Below are positions 21,301 to 30,221 of a DNA stretch of 64,000 bases, in pieces; the stretch's first letter is position 1; each line of letters opens with the position of its first letter. The notes below the pieces were generated by a model. The model was given only the letters and a program-made list of their open reading frames with translations. It did not search any database and was not told where the DNA came from. The translations under genes and the position numbers were made by a program. This stretch comes from Pseudoxanthomonas sp. SE1 (GTDB lineage Bacteria > Pseudomonadota > Gammaproteobacteria > Xanthomonadales > Xanthomonadaceae): the NCBI RefSeq assembly GCF_029542205.1, contig NZ_CP113783.1, positions 2,285,001-2,349,000 of the forward strand. The letters are read 5' to 3'.

Positions 21301-21479
21301 TCCACTTCTTCCGGTGTCGAGCCCGTATACGGCAGCGACACGAAGATGAAGGGCGGCGAGACCTCGGGAAAGGCCTCCAGTGGAAGCCGGATGGCCGCGA
21401 TAAGGCCGATCACGAACAGCGAGATGAAGAACATCACCGCCGTCACGGGCCGCTTGATGCTGAACTCGGCGACGCTCAT
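18369..21479 (-). CDS. RND efflux permease (HAE-1/MdtC-like), second of two
   Basis: A 1036-residue inner-membrane proton antiporter with the AcrB-like layout: N-terminal SVAEFSIKRPVTAVMFF helix, periplasmic porter domain, and the DNAVVVVESIYQER helix carrying the proton-relay aspartate. A glycine-rich loop (GGDGGNQGGGGQPG) lies in the periplasmic part near residue 640. Its start overlaps the first permease gene by four bases. Two non-identical permeases with one adaptor suggest a heteromeric pump such as MdtABC. No outer-membrane factor is encoded here; a TolC protein elsewhere would be needed. Confidence 0.92.
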   Translation of the reverse strand: MSVAEFSIKRPVTAVMFFISLFVIGLIAAIRLPLEAFPEVSPPFIFVSLPYTGSTPEEVERTVLRPAEEALSTMAGIKRMESNAKADGAQIFIQFSDWDRDVAIAASEARERLDAIRDDLPDDLQRYFVFKFSTTDQPVLRVRLASKTDLTGAYDMIEREFKRRIERIPGVARVDVSGAPPNEVEIAINQDRLTAHNLSLNDLTTRLQAVNFSISAGVISDGPQRLRVQPVGELTDLQQLRDLIVGAGSVRLGDIADVRLKPARMDYGRRLDGQPAVGLDIFKERNANLVEVSSNALAEVESIRAQPEMSDIQVKIIENQGDNVTSSLLELAEAGAIGLVLSIVVLWFFLRHWPSVSMVTLAIPICFVMTLGFMYFAGVTLNILSMMGLLLAIGMLVDNAVVVVESIYQEREKYPDNPTWASIVGTRHVAIALSAGTLCHCIVFVPNLFGERNFLSIYLGQIAITISVSLLASWLVAVSLIPMISARLKTPPQVRSETGIIPRMQKRYAGFLRWTLEHRGWSVLGILLIIVVSFVPMKMTKFDMFGNDGGGEAELYYQWKGAYTKEQMSAEILKVEQFLDANRKKYRISQIYSYFSEQGWGGTQVKFDTEKASETKPIVEQLRKDLPKSARANIGIGGDGGNQGGGGQPGQSVSFQLVGDSTQTLAEIADDLIPILAKRKELRDVRVDVGDQNSELNVRVDRERAAAFGFTSQQVASFVGLALRGAPLREFRRGETEVPVWVRFAGAEDYGTEDLAGFMVRSPDGRTVPLLSLVDVGITPSATQIQRTNRQTTLTVQANLAEKVTVPDARKAMEEALEGMSFPAGYSYSFDGSAFQEDDEAMGQMMFNLLIALVMIYIVMAAVFESLLFPAAIMSGVLFSVFGVFWLFALTGTTFGIMSFIGILVLMGVVVNNGIVMVEHINNLRRRGMSRTDALVEGSRERLRPILMTMGTAILAMVPIAMANTQMAGDGPAYAPMARAIAGGLAFSTVVSLLFLPTIYAILDDMRSGTSRAIGRAKQRRGDTSAAATVAALHVE

Positions 21480-24400
21480 GCGGGTTCGCCCTCCCCGACC
21501 GGCGGCAATGCTGCGCCCTTGCGAGCGCGGCGACCGCGTTCGAGGTAGTAGTCATCGGCGCGGCGGTCCAGCAGGTCGTAGACGACCGGGATCACCAGCA
21601 GGGTCAGCAGGGTCGAGATCAGCAGGCCACCGATCACGGTGATCGCCATCGGCGAGCGCACTTCGGCACCCTCACCCATCGCGATCGCCAGCGGCAGGAA
21701 GCCGAACAGCGTGCACAAGGTCGTCATGATGATCGGCCGCAGTCGCGAACGCGCACCCTCGACCAGCGCCTCGCGCTTGGCCACGCCGGCCTCGCGCAAC
21801 TGGTTGACCTTGTCGATCAGGATGATGGCGTTCTTGGTCACCAGGCCCACCAGCAGGATCAGGCCGATGAACACCACCACCGACACCGCCGAACCGGTCA
21901 GGAACAGCGCGCCCACGGCACCCACCAGCGCCAGCGGAATGGTGAACAGGATGACGAACGGATGCAGCAGCGATTCGAACTGCGACGCCATCACCAGGTA
22001 GACCAGGAAGATCGCCAGGCCGAACGCGAACATCAGCGAGTTGACCGATTCGGCCAGTTCTTCGCCCTGGCCGCCGATGTGCATGCCGACGCCGGCGCCC
22101 AGCGGGTTCTCGGACACCATGTTCTGCACTTCCTGCACCGCGCCGCCCAGATCGATGTCGCGCAGGTTGGCCGAGACGATGGCCACGCGCACCTGGTCGG
22201 CGCGGTGGATTTCGCTGGGACCGGTCGTGGCGACGACATCGGCCACGGCCGACAGCGTCACCGGTCGGGCGCTGCCCGGATTGACGATCAGCTGGCGGAT
22301 GCTTTCCAACGACGCGCGATCGGTTTCGCGGGCACGCACCAGCACGTCGATCTTGCGGTCGCGGAAGCTGTAGCGCGTGGCCACTTCGCCGCGCACCTTC
22401 TTGACCACCACGTCGGCGATCTGGCGCGTGGTCAGGCCCAGCGCACCGGCGCGTTCCTGGTCGAAGCGGATCTGGATTTCCGGGAAGCCCTGCTCCACCG
22501 TCGACTTGACGTCGGCGTAGTGCGGATTGGCACGCAGCATCGCCGCCAGCTTCTGGCCTGCCTGTTCGATGCCGGCCAGATCCTGGCCGCGCAGTTCGAC
22601 TTCCAGCGGCGCCGAGAAGCTGAGCAGCTCCGGACGGCTGAAATCGACCTGGGCACCGGGATGGTCCTTCATCGACGCGCGCAGGGCCTCGGTTTCGCGG
22701 CTTTCCACTTCTTCGCTGCCGCCACCGGCCATGACCACCGTCAGCTTGCCGATGTTCTCGCCGCTCTCGGTGGGGTTGGCATCAAGACGCGTGCCGCTGC
22801 CGCTCACGCCATACAGGGCATGGATGCCCTCGTCCTTGGCGTGCTTCAGCTGCAGCTCACGGACCAGTGCATCGGTGCGCGCCAGCGGCGTGCCCGGCGG
22901 CAGCTTGACCGTCATCTCGAAGCGGTCCTGCGCCAGCTGCGGGATCAGGTCCGCGCCCAGCAACGGCACCAGCAGCATCGCGCCGACGAACGCGGCGGCG
23001 GCGAAGCCCAGCACCAGCCAGGGACGGCGCAGCGACGCGGGCAGCAGGCGCATGTAGCCGGCTTCGGCACGGTTGTAAGGCGCCATCGCCAGGTCGCTGA
23101 ACTTGCGCATGACCGGGCCGACCACGGCGGCCAGCCCACGCCAGGCACGGACCACCAGCCATGCGATGCCGAAGAAGAAGCCCCGGACCGCAGCGCCCAC
23201 GCCACGGCCGGTGGCCGCCAGCGGTTTCTGCCAGCGCGAATCGGGGCGCCACTGCGGATGTGCCGGTTCGTCCGGGAACGCCAGCGGAGGGCGCCCCTTC
23301 AACGAACTCAGCATCGGGATCAGCGTCATCGACACCACCAGCGAAATGCCGATGGCGATCGCCACCGTCAATGCCTGGTCGCGGAACAGCTGGCCGGCGA
23401 TGCCCTGCACGAACACCAGTGGCAGGAATACGGCGATCGTGGTCAGCGTGGACGCGACCACCGCCATGCTCACTTCGCGGGTGCCGACCATCGCGGCTTC
23501 GAGGATGCCCAGGCCACGCTCGCGCGCCTTGGCGATGCTCTCCAGCACCACGATCGAGTCGTCGACCACAAGGCCTGTCGCCAGCGCCAGGCCGCCCAGC
23601 GACATCACGTTGAGGCTCAGGTCCAGCTCGCCCATGAAGAAGAACGTGGTGATGATCGATACCGGCAGCGACAGGCTGATCACGAACGTGCTCCAGCCAT
23701 CGCGCAGGAACAGGAAGATGATCAGGATCGCCAGCACGCCACCGATCATGGCGTCCTTCTGCACGTCCCAGATCGCGTGTTCGATGAACAGCGACTGGTC
23801 GTCGATGACGGTCAGCTCGACATCGGGCGGGGTCTGGTTCTTGATCTGTTCCAGCTTGGCCTTCAGCGCCTGCGCCGTCGCCACCGTATTGGCGTCGCCT
23901 TCCTTGTAGATCGCCAGTTCGACGGCTTCGCGGCCGCCCAGGCGAATGATCGCCTCGCGTTCCTTGAAGCCCTGGCGCACGTCGGCGACGTCCTTCAGGC
24001 GGACCGGCATGCCACCGGCCACCGCCGAACTGCCACCGGACGATGCACTCTGCACGGAGGCGGCCGCCGCCATCGCTTCGGCTGAGCCGGTCGAAGCCGC
24101 GATGGCGGCCATCTGCGCAGCCGCCGATGCCGCGGCGTTGTCGCCACCACTCTGGGTGGTGACCAGCATTTCGCGGATTTCGTTGACCGTGGCGAACTGG
24201 TTGACGGTGCGCACCAGGTAGCGCTGCGAACCTTCTTCCAGGCGACCGCCGGAGATGTTGATGTTCTCCTGCTGCAGGCGCTGGATGACGGTATCGATCG
24301 GCAGGTTCAGCTGGGCGAGTTTCTGCTGGTCGATGTCGACCTGGATCTCGTCCTCGAGACCACCGCCGACCTTGACCGCCGCCACGCCGTCGACGGGTTC

Positions 24401-24985
24401 AAGCTTCTTCTTCAGATCGTCGTCCGCATAACGGCGCAGCTCGGTGAGCAGGCGTACGCCGTCCGCATCGTTCTTCGGCTCCTGCTTGTTGGCCAGGGCC
24501 AGGCGCAGTATCGGCTCGGTCGATGGATTGAAGCGCAACAGCACCGGCGCCTTCGCTTCCAGCGGCAGCTGCAGCACTTCCATCTTGTCGCGGACTTCCA
24601 GGCTGGCCTGGTCCATGTCCGTGCCCCACGCGAACTCCAGCACCACGTCGCTCTGGCCGGTACGCGACACGGACTTCAGCTTGCGCAGGTTCTTCACCAC
24701 GCCGACGGCTTCTTCCACCGGCTCGCTGATGAGGGTTTCGATTTCGGAAGGCGCGGCGCCGGTGTACTCGGTGCGCACGGTCAACGTGGGATAGCTCAGG
24801 TCGGGCAGCAGGTTGACCTTCAGCGAGAACAGCGCGATCACGCCGAACAGGAACATCGTGATCCAGAACATCGCCACGGTGACGCGGCGGCGGGTGGAGA
24901 ACTCGACCAGCCCTCCGCCCATGCTGCCGTCGCCAGCCGTCGCGCGGGGTTCGTGCTCCCCGGGAACGTGGCCGGGCGCGCTCAT
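21476..24985 (-). CDS. RND efflux permease with low-complexity insertion, first of two
   Basis: A 1169-residue RND permease, longer than the usual 1030-1050. It starts with a hydrophilic leader, then VEFSTRRRVTVAMFWITMFL as helix 1; an alternative ATG inside the leader begins MGGGLVEF. The relay helix reads GLVVDDSIVVLESIAK. Two extra parts explain the size: an Ala/Ser/Met-rich stretch at about residues 275-325 (GGDNAAASAAAQMAAIAAS) in the first periplasmic domain, and about 90 extra residues between membrane blocks near 570-660. It overlaps the adaptor gene by four bases. Substrate unknown. Confidence 0.9.
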   Translation of the reverse strand: MSAPGHVPGEHEPRATAGDGSMGGGLVEFSTRRRVTVAMFWITMFLFGVIALFSLKVNLLPDLSYPTLTVRTEYTGAAPSEIETLISEPVEEAVGVVKNLRKLKSVSRTGQSDVVLEFAWGTDMDQASLEVRDKMEVLQLPLEAKAPVLLRFNPSTEPILRLALANKQEPKNDADGVRLLTELRRYADDDLKKKLEPVDGVAAVKVGGGLEDEIQVDIDQQKLAQLNLPIDTVIQRLQQENINISGGRLEEGSQRYLVRTVNQFATVNEIREMLVTTQSGGDNAAASAAAQMAAIAASTGSAEAMAAAASVQSASSGGSSAVAGGMPVRLKDVADVRQGFKEREAIIRLGGREAVELAIYKEGDANTVATAQALKAKLEQIKNQTPPDVELTVIDDQSLFIEHAIWDVQKDAMIGGVLAILIIFLFLRDGWSTFVISLSLPVSIITTFFFMGELDLSLNVMSLGGLALATGLVVDDSIVVLESIAKARERGLGILEAAMVGTREVSMAVVASTLTTIAVFLPLVFVQGIAGQLFRDQALTVAIAIGISLVVSMTLIPMLSSLKGRPPLAFPDEPAHPQWRPDSRWQKPLAATGRGVGAAVRGFFFGIAWLVVRAWRGLAAVVGPVMRKFSDLAMAPYNRAEAGYMRLLPASLRRPWLVLGFAAAAFVGAMLLVPLLGADLIPQLAQDRFEMTVKLPPGTPLARTDALVRELQLKHAKDEGIHALYGVSGSGTRLDANPTESGENIGKLTVVMAGGGSEEVESRETEALRASMKDHPGAQVDFSRPELLSFSAPLEVELRGQDLAGIEQAGQKLAAMLRANPHYADVKSTVEQGFPEIQIRFDQERAGALGLTTRQIADVVVKKVRGEVATRYSFRDRKIDVLVRARETDRASLESIRQLIVNPGSARPVTLSAVADVVATTGPSEIHRADQVRVAIVSANLRDIDLGGAVQEVQNMVSENPLGAGVGMHIGGQGEELAESVNSLMFAFGLAIFLVYLVMASQFESLLHPFVILFTIPLALVGAVGALFLTGSAVSVVVFIGLILLVGLVTKNAIILIDKVNQLREAGVAKREALVEGARSRLRPIIMTTLCTLFGFLPLAIAMGEGAEVRSPMAITVIGGLLISTLLTLLVIPVVYDLLDRRADDYYLERGRRARKGAALPPVGEGEPA

Positions 24986-26124
24986 TGCTTGGTTCCGGCA
25001 GTCTTGGCGTCCTCGGCCTTGGCCGCCACCTTGGCGGGCTCGGCGCCGATCACCTGCACTGCGCTGCCTTCACGCAGCGCCACCTTGCCGGCGGTCACCA
25101 CCTGGTCGCCAGGCTTCAGGCCTTCGCGCACCTCGATCCACTCGCCATCCACGTAGCCGACCTTGACCGGCACGCGTACCGCCTTGCCATCGCGCACCGC
25201 GAACACGGCCGGGTCGCCGTCGTCCAGCAGGGCGACGCGCGGCACCACCAGCGCATCGGCACGCTGGTCGTAGTCGATCCTGATGCGGCCGAACATGCCG
25301 GGCTGCAACACACCGTCGCTGCCGAACGAGCAGACCACGCGGAACGTACCGCTGCCGGAGTCGACCACCGGCGAAATGCGGTCCACCGTGCCCTGGAACA
25401 CCTTGCCCGGCATCGCATCGACGGCCAGCGCCACCGGCAGGCCCGCCTTCAACTTGGAGAGCTCGCGTTCGGACACGTTCAAGGTGGCTTCAAGGCGCGA
25501 TTCGTCGACGATGCGGATGATCGGCGTGTTGATCTGCACGAAGTTGCCGGTCTTGATGGAACGCGAGGCCACCACACCGGAAATCGGCGCGGTCACCGTG
25601 GTGTAGGACAGCTCAAGCGCGGCCATGCGGTACATGGCGCGGGCGTTGTCCAGGTCGTACTTGATCTGGTCGACGTCGTTGGCGCTGATCATCTGCTGGC
25701 CCACCAGCTGCTGCGCGCGACGGTAGTTGTTCTCCAGCTTGCGCATCTGCGCTTCGGCCTGGGCCACCTGCAGGCGCAGGCGGTCCGGGTCCAGCCGAAC
25801 CAGCGCCTGGCCGGCGCGGACCACCTGGCCCTCCTCCACCATCACCGCCAGCGCGACGCCGGACGTCTTGGCGACCACCTGGGACTCACCCAGCGCTTCC
25901 AGCGCGGCCGTGCCGCTGTAGCTGGCGGCGACGGGACGACGGCTGGCCTTGACCACCTCGACCGGGACGGCATCAGGCTCCTTGGGGGCCTCACCGTTCT
26001 TGGCCTGCGCTTCGGGCGTGGGACCGCCCCCCTTGCAGGCGGACAGGACCAGCAGGCTGCAGAGGACAGGTACCAGCGCCAGGCGCAGGTAGGAGTGACC
26101 GGAATCGTGGCGGGGTCGGGACAT
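24982..26124 (-). CDS. RND efflux periplasmic adaptor lipoprotein (membrane fusion protein)
   Basis: A 380-residue HlyD/AcrA-type adaptor. The signal ends in a lipobox, LLVLSAC (C30), so it is anchored in the inner membrane. Then come the barrel-sandwich (GVALAVMVEEGQVVRAGQALVRLD), a short alpha-hairpin, the beta-barrel (GKVFQGTVDRISPVVD) and a membrane-proximal domain (VKVGYVDGEWIEVREGLKPGDQVV). First gene of the operon adaptor-permease-permease; the upstream 362-base region is shared with the divergent cytochrome genes and should hold the promoter. Confidence 0.92.
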   Translation of the reverse strand: MSRPRHDSGHSYLRLALVPVLCSLLVLSACKGGGPTPEAQAKNGEAPKEPDAVPVEVVKASRRPVAASYSGTAALEALGESQVVAKTSGVALAVMVEEGQVVRAGQALVRLDPDRLRLQVAQAEAQMRKLENNYRRAQQLVGQQMISANDVDQIKYDLDNARAMYRMAALELSYTTVTAPISGVVASRSIKTGNFVQINTPIIRIVDESRLEATLNVSERELSKLKAGLPVALAVDAMPGKVFQGTVDRISPVVDSGSGTFRVVCSFGSDGVLQPGMFGRIRIDYDQRADALVVPRVALLDDGDPAVFAVRDGKAVRVPVKVGYVDGEWIEVREGLKPGDQVVTAGKVALREGSAVQVIGAEPAKVAAKAEDAKTAGTKQ

Positions 26125-26486
26125 GGGGCGGTACCGTGGTGGTGGTGTTGTGGTGGTGTTGTATCAAGGTATATCACCCCTGAACGACTTCCATGCGCCG
26201 AAGGTCATGGTGACTTGCGTCCGGGCCTGTGTTCGGGAAATAACACTTCCGTCTGGACGAAGCGTGTCATCACGGTCGCACATGTCCGCGACAGTTCGTC
26301 GTCTTCCTCCTGCATGGTCAACGCGGGAACTTCCACTTCGACGGCAACCATTCGGCGGCATGCGACTCAATGCCGCCCGCGCGGAAGCACCCGCGCCTGT
26401 GCGCGGCATTCGGTCGCAGGCTATACTTGCGTTCAGCCAAGCGCTGCGGTGGTACGTGGCGCGCGCAACCTGAGAGTTTCCCGAGA
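26125..26486. promoter_or_regulatory. Divergent intergenic region between the RND operon and the cytochrome c genes
   Basis: A 362-base gap with no convincing gene. Next to the adaptor start is a GTG-rich simple tract (26136-26160), then GTATCAAGGTATATCAC, an imperfect palindrome that could be an operator. No TetR-type regulator gene adjoins it. Short open frames here lack coding character and ribosome sites. Confidence 0.4.
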
Positions 26487-26888
26487 ATGATGCGACTGCT
26501 GCCGCTCGCCGCTTGCCTTGCCTTGGCCGCCCTCCCGCTGGCCGCCCTGACCGCCCAACAGGACACCCCGGCCACGCCGGCCCCGGTCGAAGCCGCGGCG
26601 CCTGCCGCCGCTCCCGCTGCCGCCCCGGCGCCGTTGGTCGGCAATGCCGATACCGGTCGCACGCTCACCTACACCTGCCAGGGCTGCCACGGCATCGTGG
26701 GCTACAAGAACGCCTACCCGAACTTCCACGTGCCCCGCATCGGCGGCCAGTCGGCCGACTATCTGGCCAATGCGCTGACCGAGTACCGCAACGGCAACCG
26801 CAAGCACCCCACGATGCAGGCCCAGTCGCAGAGCTTCTCCGACCAGGACATCGCCGACATCGCCGCTTTCCTTTCCACCGTCAAGTAA
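26487..26888 (+). CDS. Periplasmic c-type cytochrome (class I, c4/c5-like)
   Basis: A 133-residue exported monohaem cytochrome. Signal peptide at residues 1-23, then an Ala/Pro-rich linker to about residue 48, and the haem site CQGCH at C64, C67, H68. PRIGGQSADYLANALTEYRNG and the methionine in HPTMQAQS are typical of cytochrome c4-type domains. Start at 26487 (tandem ATGs) gives the signal peptide. It lies six bases before a second cytochrome of the same fold; together they may form a two-part electron shuttle to a terminal oxidase. Confidence 0.88.
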   Translation: MMRLLPLAACLALAALPLAALTAQQDTPATPAPVEAAAPAAAPAAAPAPLVGNADTGRTLTYTCQGCHGIVGYKNAYPNFHVPRIGGQSADYLANALTEYRNGNRKHPTMQAQSQSFSDQDIADIAAFLSTVK

Positions 26889-26894
26889 GCCCAC

Positions 26895-27353
26895 ATGCCC
26901 AACGCCAAGCACGCCCAGCGTCTAGCCATCGCCCTGTTCGCTGCCCTCGCCCTGGTGGCATGCTCCAAGGTGGAAACGACGGAAACCGCCGCCGAGAATC
27001 CCGGCCACGCCAGTGGCGAGCACGGTTCCAGCTCCTCCGCCGGCCTGCCCAAGGGTCACATCGCCAAGGGCGAAGAACTGGCCAAGGCCAAGGGCCAGGC
27101 CACCGGCCAGAGCTGCGTGGACTGCCACGGTGCCGAAGGCAATGCGCCGATCGACGACACGTATCCCAAGCTGGGTGGCCAGTACGCCGACTATCTGGGG
27201 CACGCGCTGCAGGCCTACCGCAGCGGTGATCGCCAGCACGCCCTGATGACCCCGCAGGCCGCCAGCCTCAGCGACCAGGACATTTCCGACCTCGCCGCCT
27301 ATTTCGGTTCGCGGCCCTTGCAGCTCCGCGACCTGCACGGCGTGCACGAGTAA
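26895..27353 (+). CDS. c-type cytochrome lipoprotein
   Basis: A 152-residue protein with a lipobox signal (ALALVACSK, C23), a polar His/Ser linker and one haem site CVDCH (C74, C77, H78). The body, PKLGGQYADYLGHALQAYRSG with DQDISDLAAYF, is a close paralogue of the preceding gene product. Lipid anchoring of one member and solubility of the other is a plausible division of labour, by inference. A terminator follows 21 bases after the stop. Confidence 0.88.
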   Translation: MPNAKHAQRLAIALFAALALVACSKVETTETAAENPGHASGEHGSSSSAGLPKGHIAKGEELAKAKGQATGQSCVDCHGAEGNAPIDDTYPKLGGQYADYLGHALQAYRSGDRQHALMTPQAASLSDQDISDLAAYFGSRPLQLRDLHGVHE

Positions 27354-27374
27354 GTCTTCCAGCGTCAGGAATGC

Positions 27375-27402
27375 GAAAACGGAGCCCAAGGGCTCCGTTT
27401 TC
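27375..27402 (+). terminator. Terminator after the cytochrome pair
   Basis: GAAAACGGAGCC, loop CAAG, GGCTCCGTTTTC; the stem includes A and T runs, so it can also work for the convergent gene. Confidence 0.85.
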
Positions 27403-27425
27403 GTTTGCGGCAACCGTAGGCTTCA

Positions 27426-27489
27426 GTGGGAGCGACGTCAGTCGCGATGAACCATCGCGGCGCCCTGTCGCGACTGACATCGCTCCCAC
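27426..27489. repeat. REP-like inverted pair, family B
   Basis: Two inverted copies of GTGGGAGCGACGTCAGTCG-type sequence with an about 20-base middle. The same motif recurs at 54259-54377 and 57027-57091. It lies between the cytochrome terminator and the end of the next convergent gene. Confidence 0.85.
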
Positions 27490-27513
27490 AAGACCGCTGA
27501 AACCCCTGCACCC

Positions 27514-29169
27514 CTAACTGTCGGTCGGGATCGGGGTGCGCTTGACCGGAATCTCCGGCGGCGGGCGCGCTTTCGGCGGATCGGGGAACAGGCTGCCCAG
27601 ACCGCAACCGCCGCCCAGCTGCAGCACCGACACCGTGCACTTGAGTTTCATGTTCGTACCCGGGATCGAGATCTCCATTTCGCGCACATTGCGACGCACC
27701 CACTCTGCCAGCAGGGACTCGTTCGGCACCCAGTATTTGTCGAACGTGGTCGGTTCGTAGTCGTAGGGGGGGCGTTGCAGCCAGGTGCCCGCCTCTGCCA
27801 GTTGCTCACGCGTCCACTGGTCGTTCTCGCCGCCGGGCGCACCGCGCTGAGCGGTGGCATCGCCCGCGCCACCCGGCACCCGCAGGCTGCCGTCGGCGTT
27901 GTAGAGGCCTGGCGCGTCGCGACCGTCCGCCGCACTGTCGCCTGCTGCATTGCGGGTCGAGTTTCCCCAGTCGTCGGCGCGTGCAGGCGTGTTCCAGCCG
28001 CCGGATTTCGTCGCGGCCGCCGGGCCGGGCGTGGTGGATGCGCGGGAGGGCGTGCCACGCGACGTTGAAGGCGAAGCAGATGGGGTTGGCGCCGTTGTCC
28101 TCGCCGGCGTCGATGTCGCCGTCGCGGCGCCCGTCGTGGCGGGAACCGGCGCGGCGGCGGCAGGGGCAGGCCTCGGTGCCGGCTCGCGGATCTCGGCTTG
28201 CCGCACGCTGCGTTCCCGCGTGGCGATGGGAACAGGCGCAATCTCGCGCGCAGGCACCGGTACGCTGCGCACCTGGGGTGCGGGTGCCATCACCTCGCGC
28301 TCGCGCACCTGCACTTCACGCGTTGCCACGACAGGCACGTCTACGCTGCGCACCGGCGCAGCCCGGCGCACGACCGGCGCGGCGAGCGGTGCCGGGATCT
28401 CGCGCACCGGTATGGCTGGCTCACGCAGCGCCGGCAGGGTGACATCGGGTTGCCGGGGTGTCGGCGGTGGCAGCACGAACGCGCGGGTGGGTTCCGGCAC
28501 CTCGGTGACCTGCAAGGGCTGGTGCGCAAGTTCGGGCTGTGGAACATCGCGGGATTGGATCTGCGGCATCTCCACCGCAACGTCGGGCAGCACCGCGTCG
28601 GACGGTGGCGGCGAAGCCTCGGACGGCGCGGGCCGTGTCGGGGTCGCCGTGGTCGCCGCCTGCGCTGCAGGGTCCGCCTGCGCCGCTTGCTGCGAACCCG
28701 GTTCGGCCGCCTGCGTCTCGCCTCCCGCTTCCTCGGGACTGCCGTCGCCGATGATCTCCAGCCGCACGCGGCTGGTGTCGCCGGCTTGTTGTGGCGGTGG
28801 CGGAATCTGGACCAGCGCCACCCACATCAGGAACAGGAAGAACAACAGGTGCACGGCACTGCTGGTAAAGCCTGCGAACCAGCGCATCCAGCGCTCTTCG
28901 CGTGGAGGTGGACCCCAGCCCTGGTAGAACAGCGAGCGGAATGCGCGCCACCGGCCCAGCGCAGCGGGCACGGCGTCGGGCGGGCGGACCGTGCGGGCTG
29001 CCAGCAGCGCGACGACCGCATCGGCCTTCTCGCGCGTGATCCGGCCCAGCTTCTCGGGCAGCGCGCGCAACCACAGGCCCCAGCCGAACGGCAGGCCGGT
29101 GTGACGTTCAACGATGGGGGCTGCCTTGCGCGACAGCAGCTGCGCGATGACGTCGGTGGCGTTCGTCAC
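27514..29169 (-). CDS. Proline/alanine/arginine-rich transmembrane protein of unknown function
   Basis: A 551-residue protein. Residues 1-95 are globular and basic (TGLPFGWGLWLRALPEKLGR); one membrane helix follows (SSAVHLLFFLFLMWVALVQ, about 105-123). Residues about 130-420 are low-complexity, with repeated short units such as VREIPAPLAAP, REVQVREREV and VPVPAREIAP. The C-terminal 110 residues are again folded, with NESLLAEWVRRNVREMEISIPG and three cysteines. Relatives in Xanthomonas are annotated only as transmembrane repetitive protein. The layout resembles a TonB-like or stalk protein, but no known domain is recognised. Confidence 0.78.
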   Translation of the reverse strand: MTNATDVIAQLLSRKAAPIVERHTGLPFGWGLWLRALPEKLGRITREKADAVVALLAARTVRPPDAVPAALGRWRAFRSLFYQGWGPPPREERWMRWFAGFTSSAVHLLFFLFLMWVALVQIPPPPQQAGDTSRVRLEIIGDGSPEEAGGETQAAEPGSQQAAQADPAAQAATTATPTRPAPSEASPPPSDAVLPDVAVEMPQIQSRDVPQPELAHQPLQVTEVPEPTRAFVLPPPTPRQPDVTLPALREPAIPVREIPAPLAAPVVRRAAPVRSVDVPVVATREVQVREREVMAPAPQVRSVPVPAREIAPVPIATRERSVRQAEIREPAPRPAPAAAAPVPATTGAATATSTPARTTAPTPSASPSTSRGTPSRASTTPGPAAATKSGGWNTPARADDWGNSTRNAAGDSAADGRDAPGLYNADGSLRVPGGAGDATAQRGAPGGENDQWTREQLAEAGTWLQRPPYDYEPTTFDKYWVPNESLLAEWVRRNVREMEISIPGTNMKLKCTVSVLQLGGGCGLGSLFPDPPKARPPPEIPVKRTPIPTDS

Positions 29170-29184
29170 CGGCGCTTGGCTCCG

Positions 29185-29781
29185 TCAGGCGGCGTTGCCG
29201 CGGGGGATGTACGGCGCTTCGCCGGTCCCGTGATCGGTCGCGTCGCGCACCGCGGTCACGCCCGGCACGCGGGCCATCAGCGTTTTCTCGATGCCCTGCT
29301 TGAGGGTGACGTCGGCCATGCCGCACCCGTGGCAACCGCCACCGAAACGCAGCCAGACCACGCCGTCGCCGCCCACTTCCTCCACCGCCACACGCCCCTT
29401 GTGGGACGCCAGCTGCGGGTTGATCTCGTTGTCCACCACCCAACGCACGCGTTCGACCATCGAAGCGGAATCGCCGGGCGCTTCACCCTTGATGCAGGGT
29501 GCCTTGATGGTGAGCTGCGTGCTCGCGCCCTTCATCACGTAATCGATCTCGGCACCATCCAGCCAGTGCACGCTGCCGGCGTCGACATAGAGCGTGAAGC
29601 CGTCGCAGTCGACGGCCCATTCATCGCCGGCGAGGTCGCGCGGCTCGGAGAACTCCAGCCGTGCGTCGGCCTGCGCCGTGCCGGGATGGACCGCACTCAG
29701 GCGCACGCCTAGGCCCGGCAGCGCCTCGCGTTCGATCAGCTTGCGGAAGTGCGCCTGCGCGCTGTCGGAAATCTGGATCAT
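29185..29781 (-). CDS. nfuA: Fe/S biogenesis protein NfuA
   Basis: A 198-residue scaffold/carrier delivering 4Fe-4S clusters to target proteins. The N-terminal half is a degenerate A-type domain ([20 protein letters not shown]); the C-terminal Nfu domain carries the cluster-binding [19 protein letters not shown] (C150, C153). Length matches the family (about 190-200). It lies 15 bases upstream of the repetitive membrane protein gene on the same strand. Confidence 0.95.
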   Translation of the reverse strand: MIQISDSAQAHFRKLIEREALPGLGVRLSAVHPGTAQADARLEFSEPRDLAGDEWAVDCDGFTLYVDAGSVHWLDGAEIDYVMKGASTQLTIKAPCIKGEAPGDSASMVERVRWVVDNEINPQLASHKGRVAVEEVGGDGVVWLRFGGGCHGCGMADVTLKQGIEKTLMARVPGVTAVRDATDHGTGEAPYIPRGNAA

Positions 29782-29873
29782 GCGGGTATTCTAGCCCCCT
29801 GCCCGACAGGCATTCACATTCACCGGCCCATCGTCGGTCTTTGTTCATACTGGCTGCAACGCAGGAGAACCCC

Positions 29874-30221
29874 ATGTCCGACCTTGTCCCTCTCGCCCGC
29901 GCGCACTGCGTGCCGTTGCGTGGCAGCGAACACCGCCTGCCTCCTGCCCGCGTCGCCGAATTGCTGCCCCAGGTGCCGGGCTGGGAACTGGTGGAAGAAG
30001 GCCATGCCCTGTCGCGGACGTTCCCGTTCGACAACTATTACGAAACCATGGCGTTCGTGAACGCGCTGGCCTTCATCGCGCACGCCGAGGACCATCATCC
30101 CGACCTGGGGGTGCATTACAACCGCGCCGTCGTGCGCTACTCCACGCATGATGTCGGCGGCCTGAGCGAGAACGACTTCATCTGCGCGGCCAAGGCCAGC
30201 GCCCTGCTGGGAGAATCCTGA
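29874..30221 (+). CDS. phhB: Pterin-4a-carbinolamine dehydratase
   Basis: A 115-residue enzyme dehydrating 4a-hydroxytetrahydrobiopterin, recycling the pterin used by phenylalanine hydroxylase. The active-site histidines are in HAEDHHPDL (H70, H74, H75). ATG 29874 has AGGAG nine bases upstream; longer in-frame starts overlap nfuA. Its stop overlaps the start of the next gene (TGATG). Confidence 0.92.
   Translation: MSDLVPLARAHCVPLRGSEHRLPPARVAELLPQVPGWELVEEGHALSRTFPFDNYYETMAFVNALAFIAHAEDHHPDLGVHYNRAVVRYSTHDVGGLSENDFICAAKASALLGES

Noticed and set aside
18369..24985. Very long open frames on the other strand and frames of the RND genes (up to about 800 codons)
   Set aside because: High GC leaves few stops in the opposite frames. 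They lack family motifs, are His/Gln/Arg-rich, and overlap proteins with clear RND signatures.
26123..26473. Open frames in the RND/cytochrome divergent gap
   Set aside because: No codon bias, no ribosome sites, and they overlap the expected promoters.
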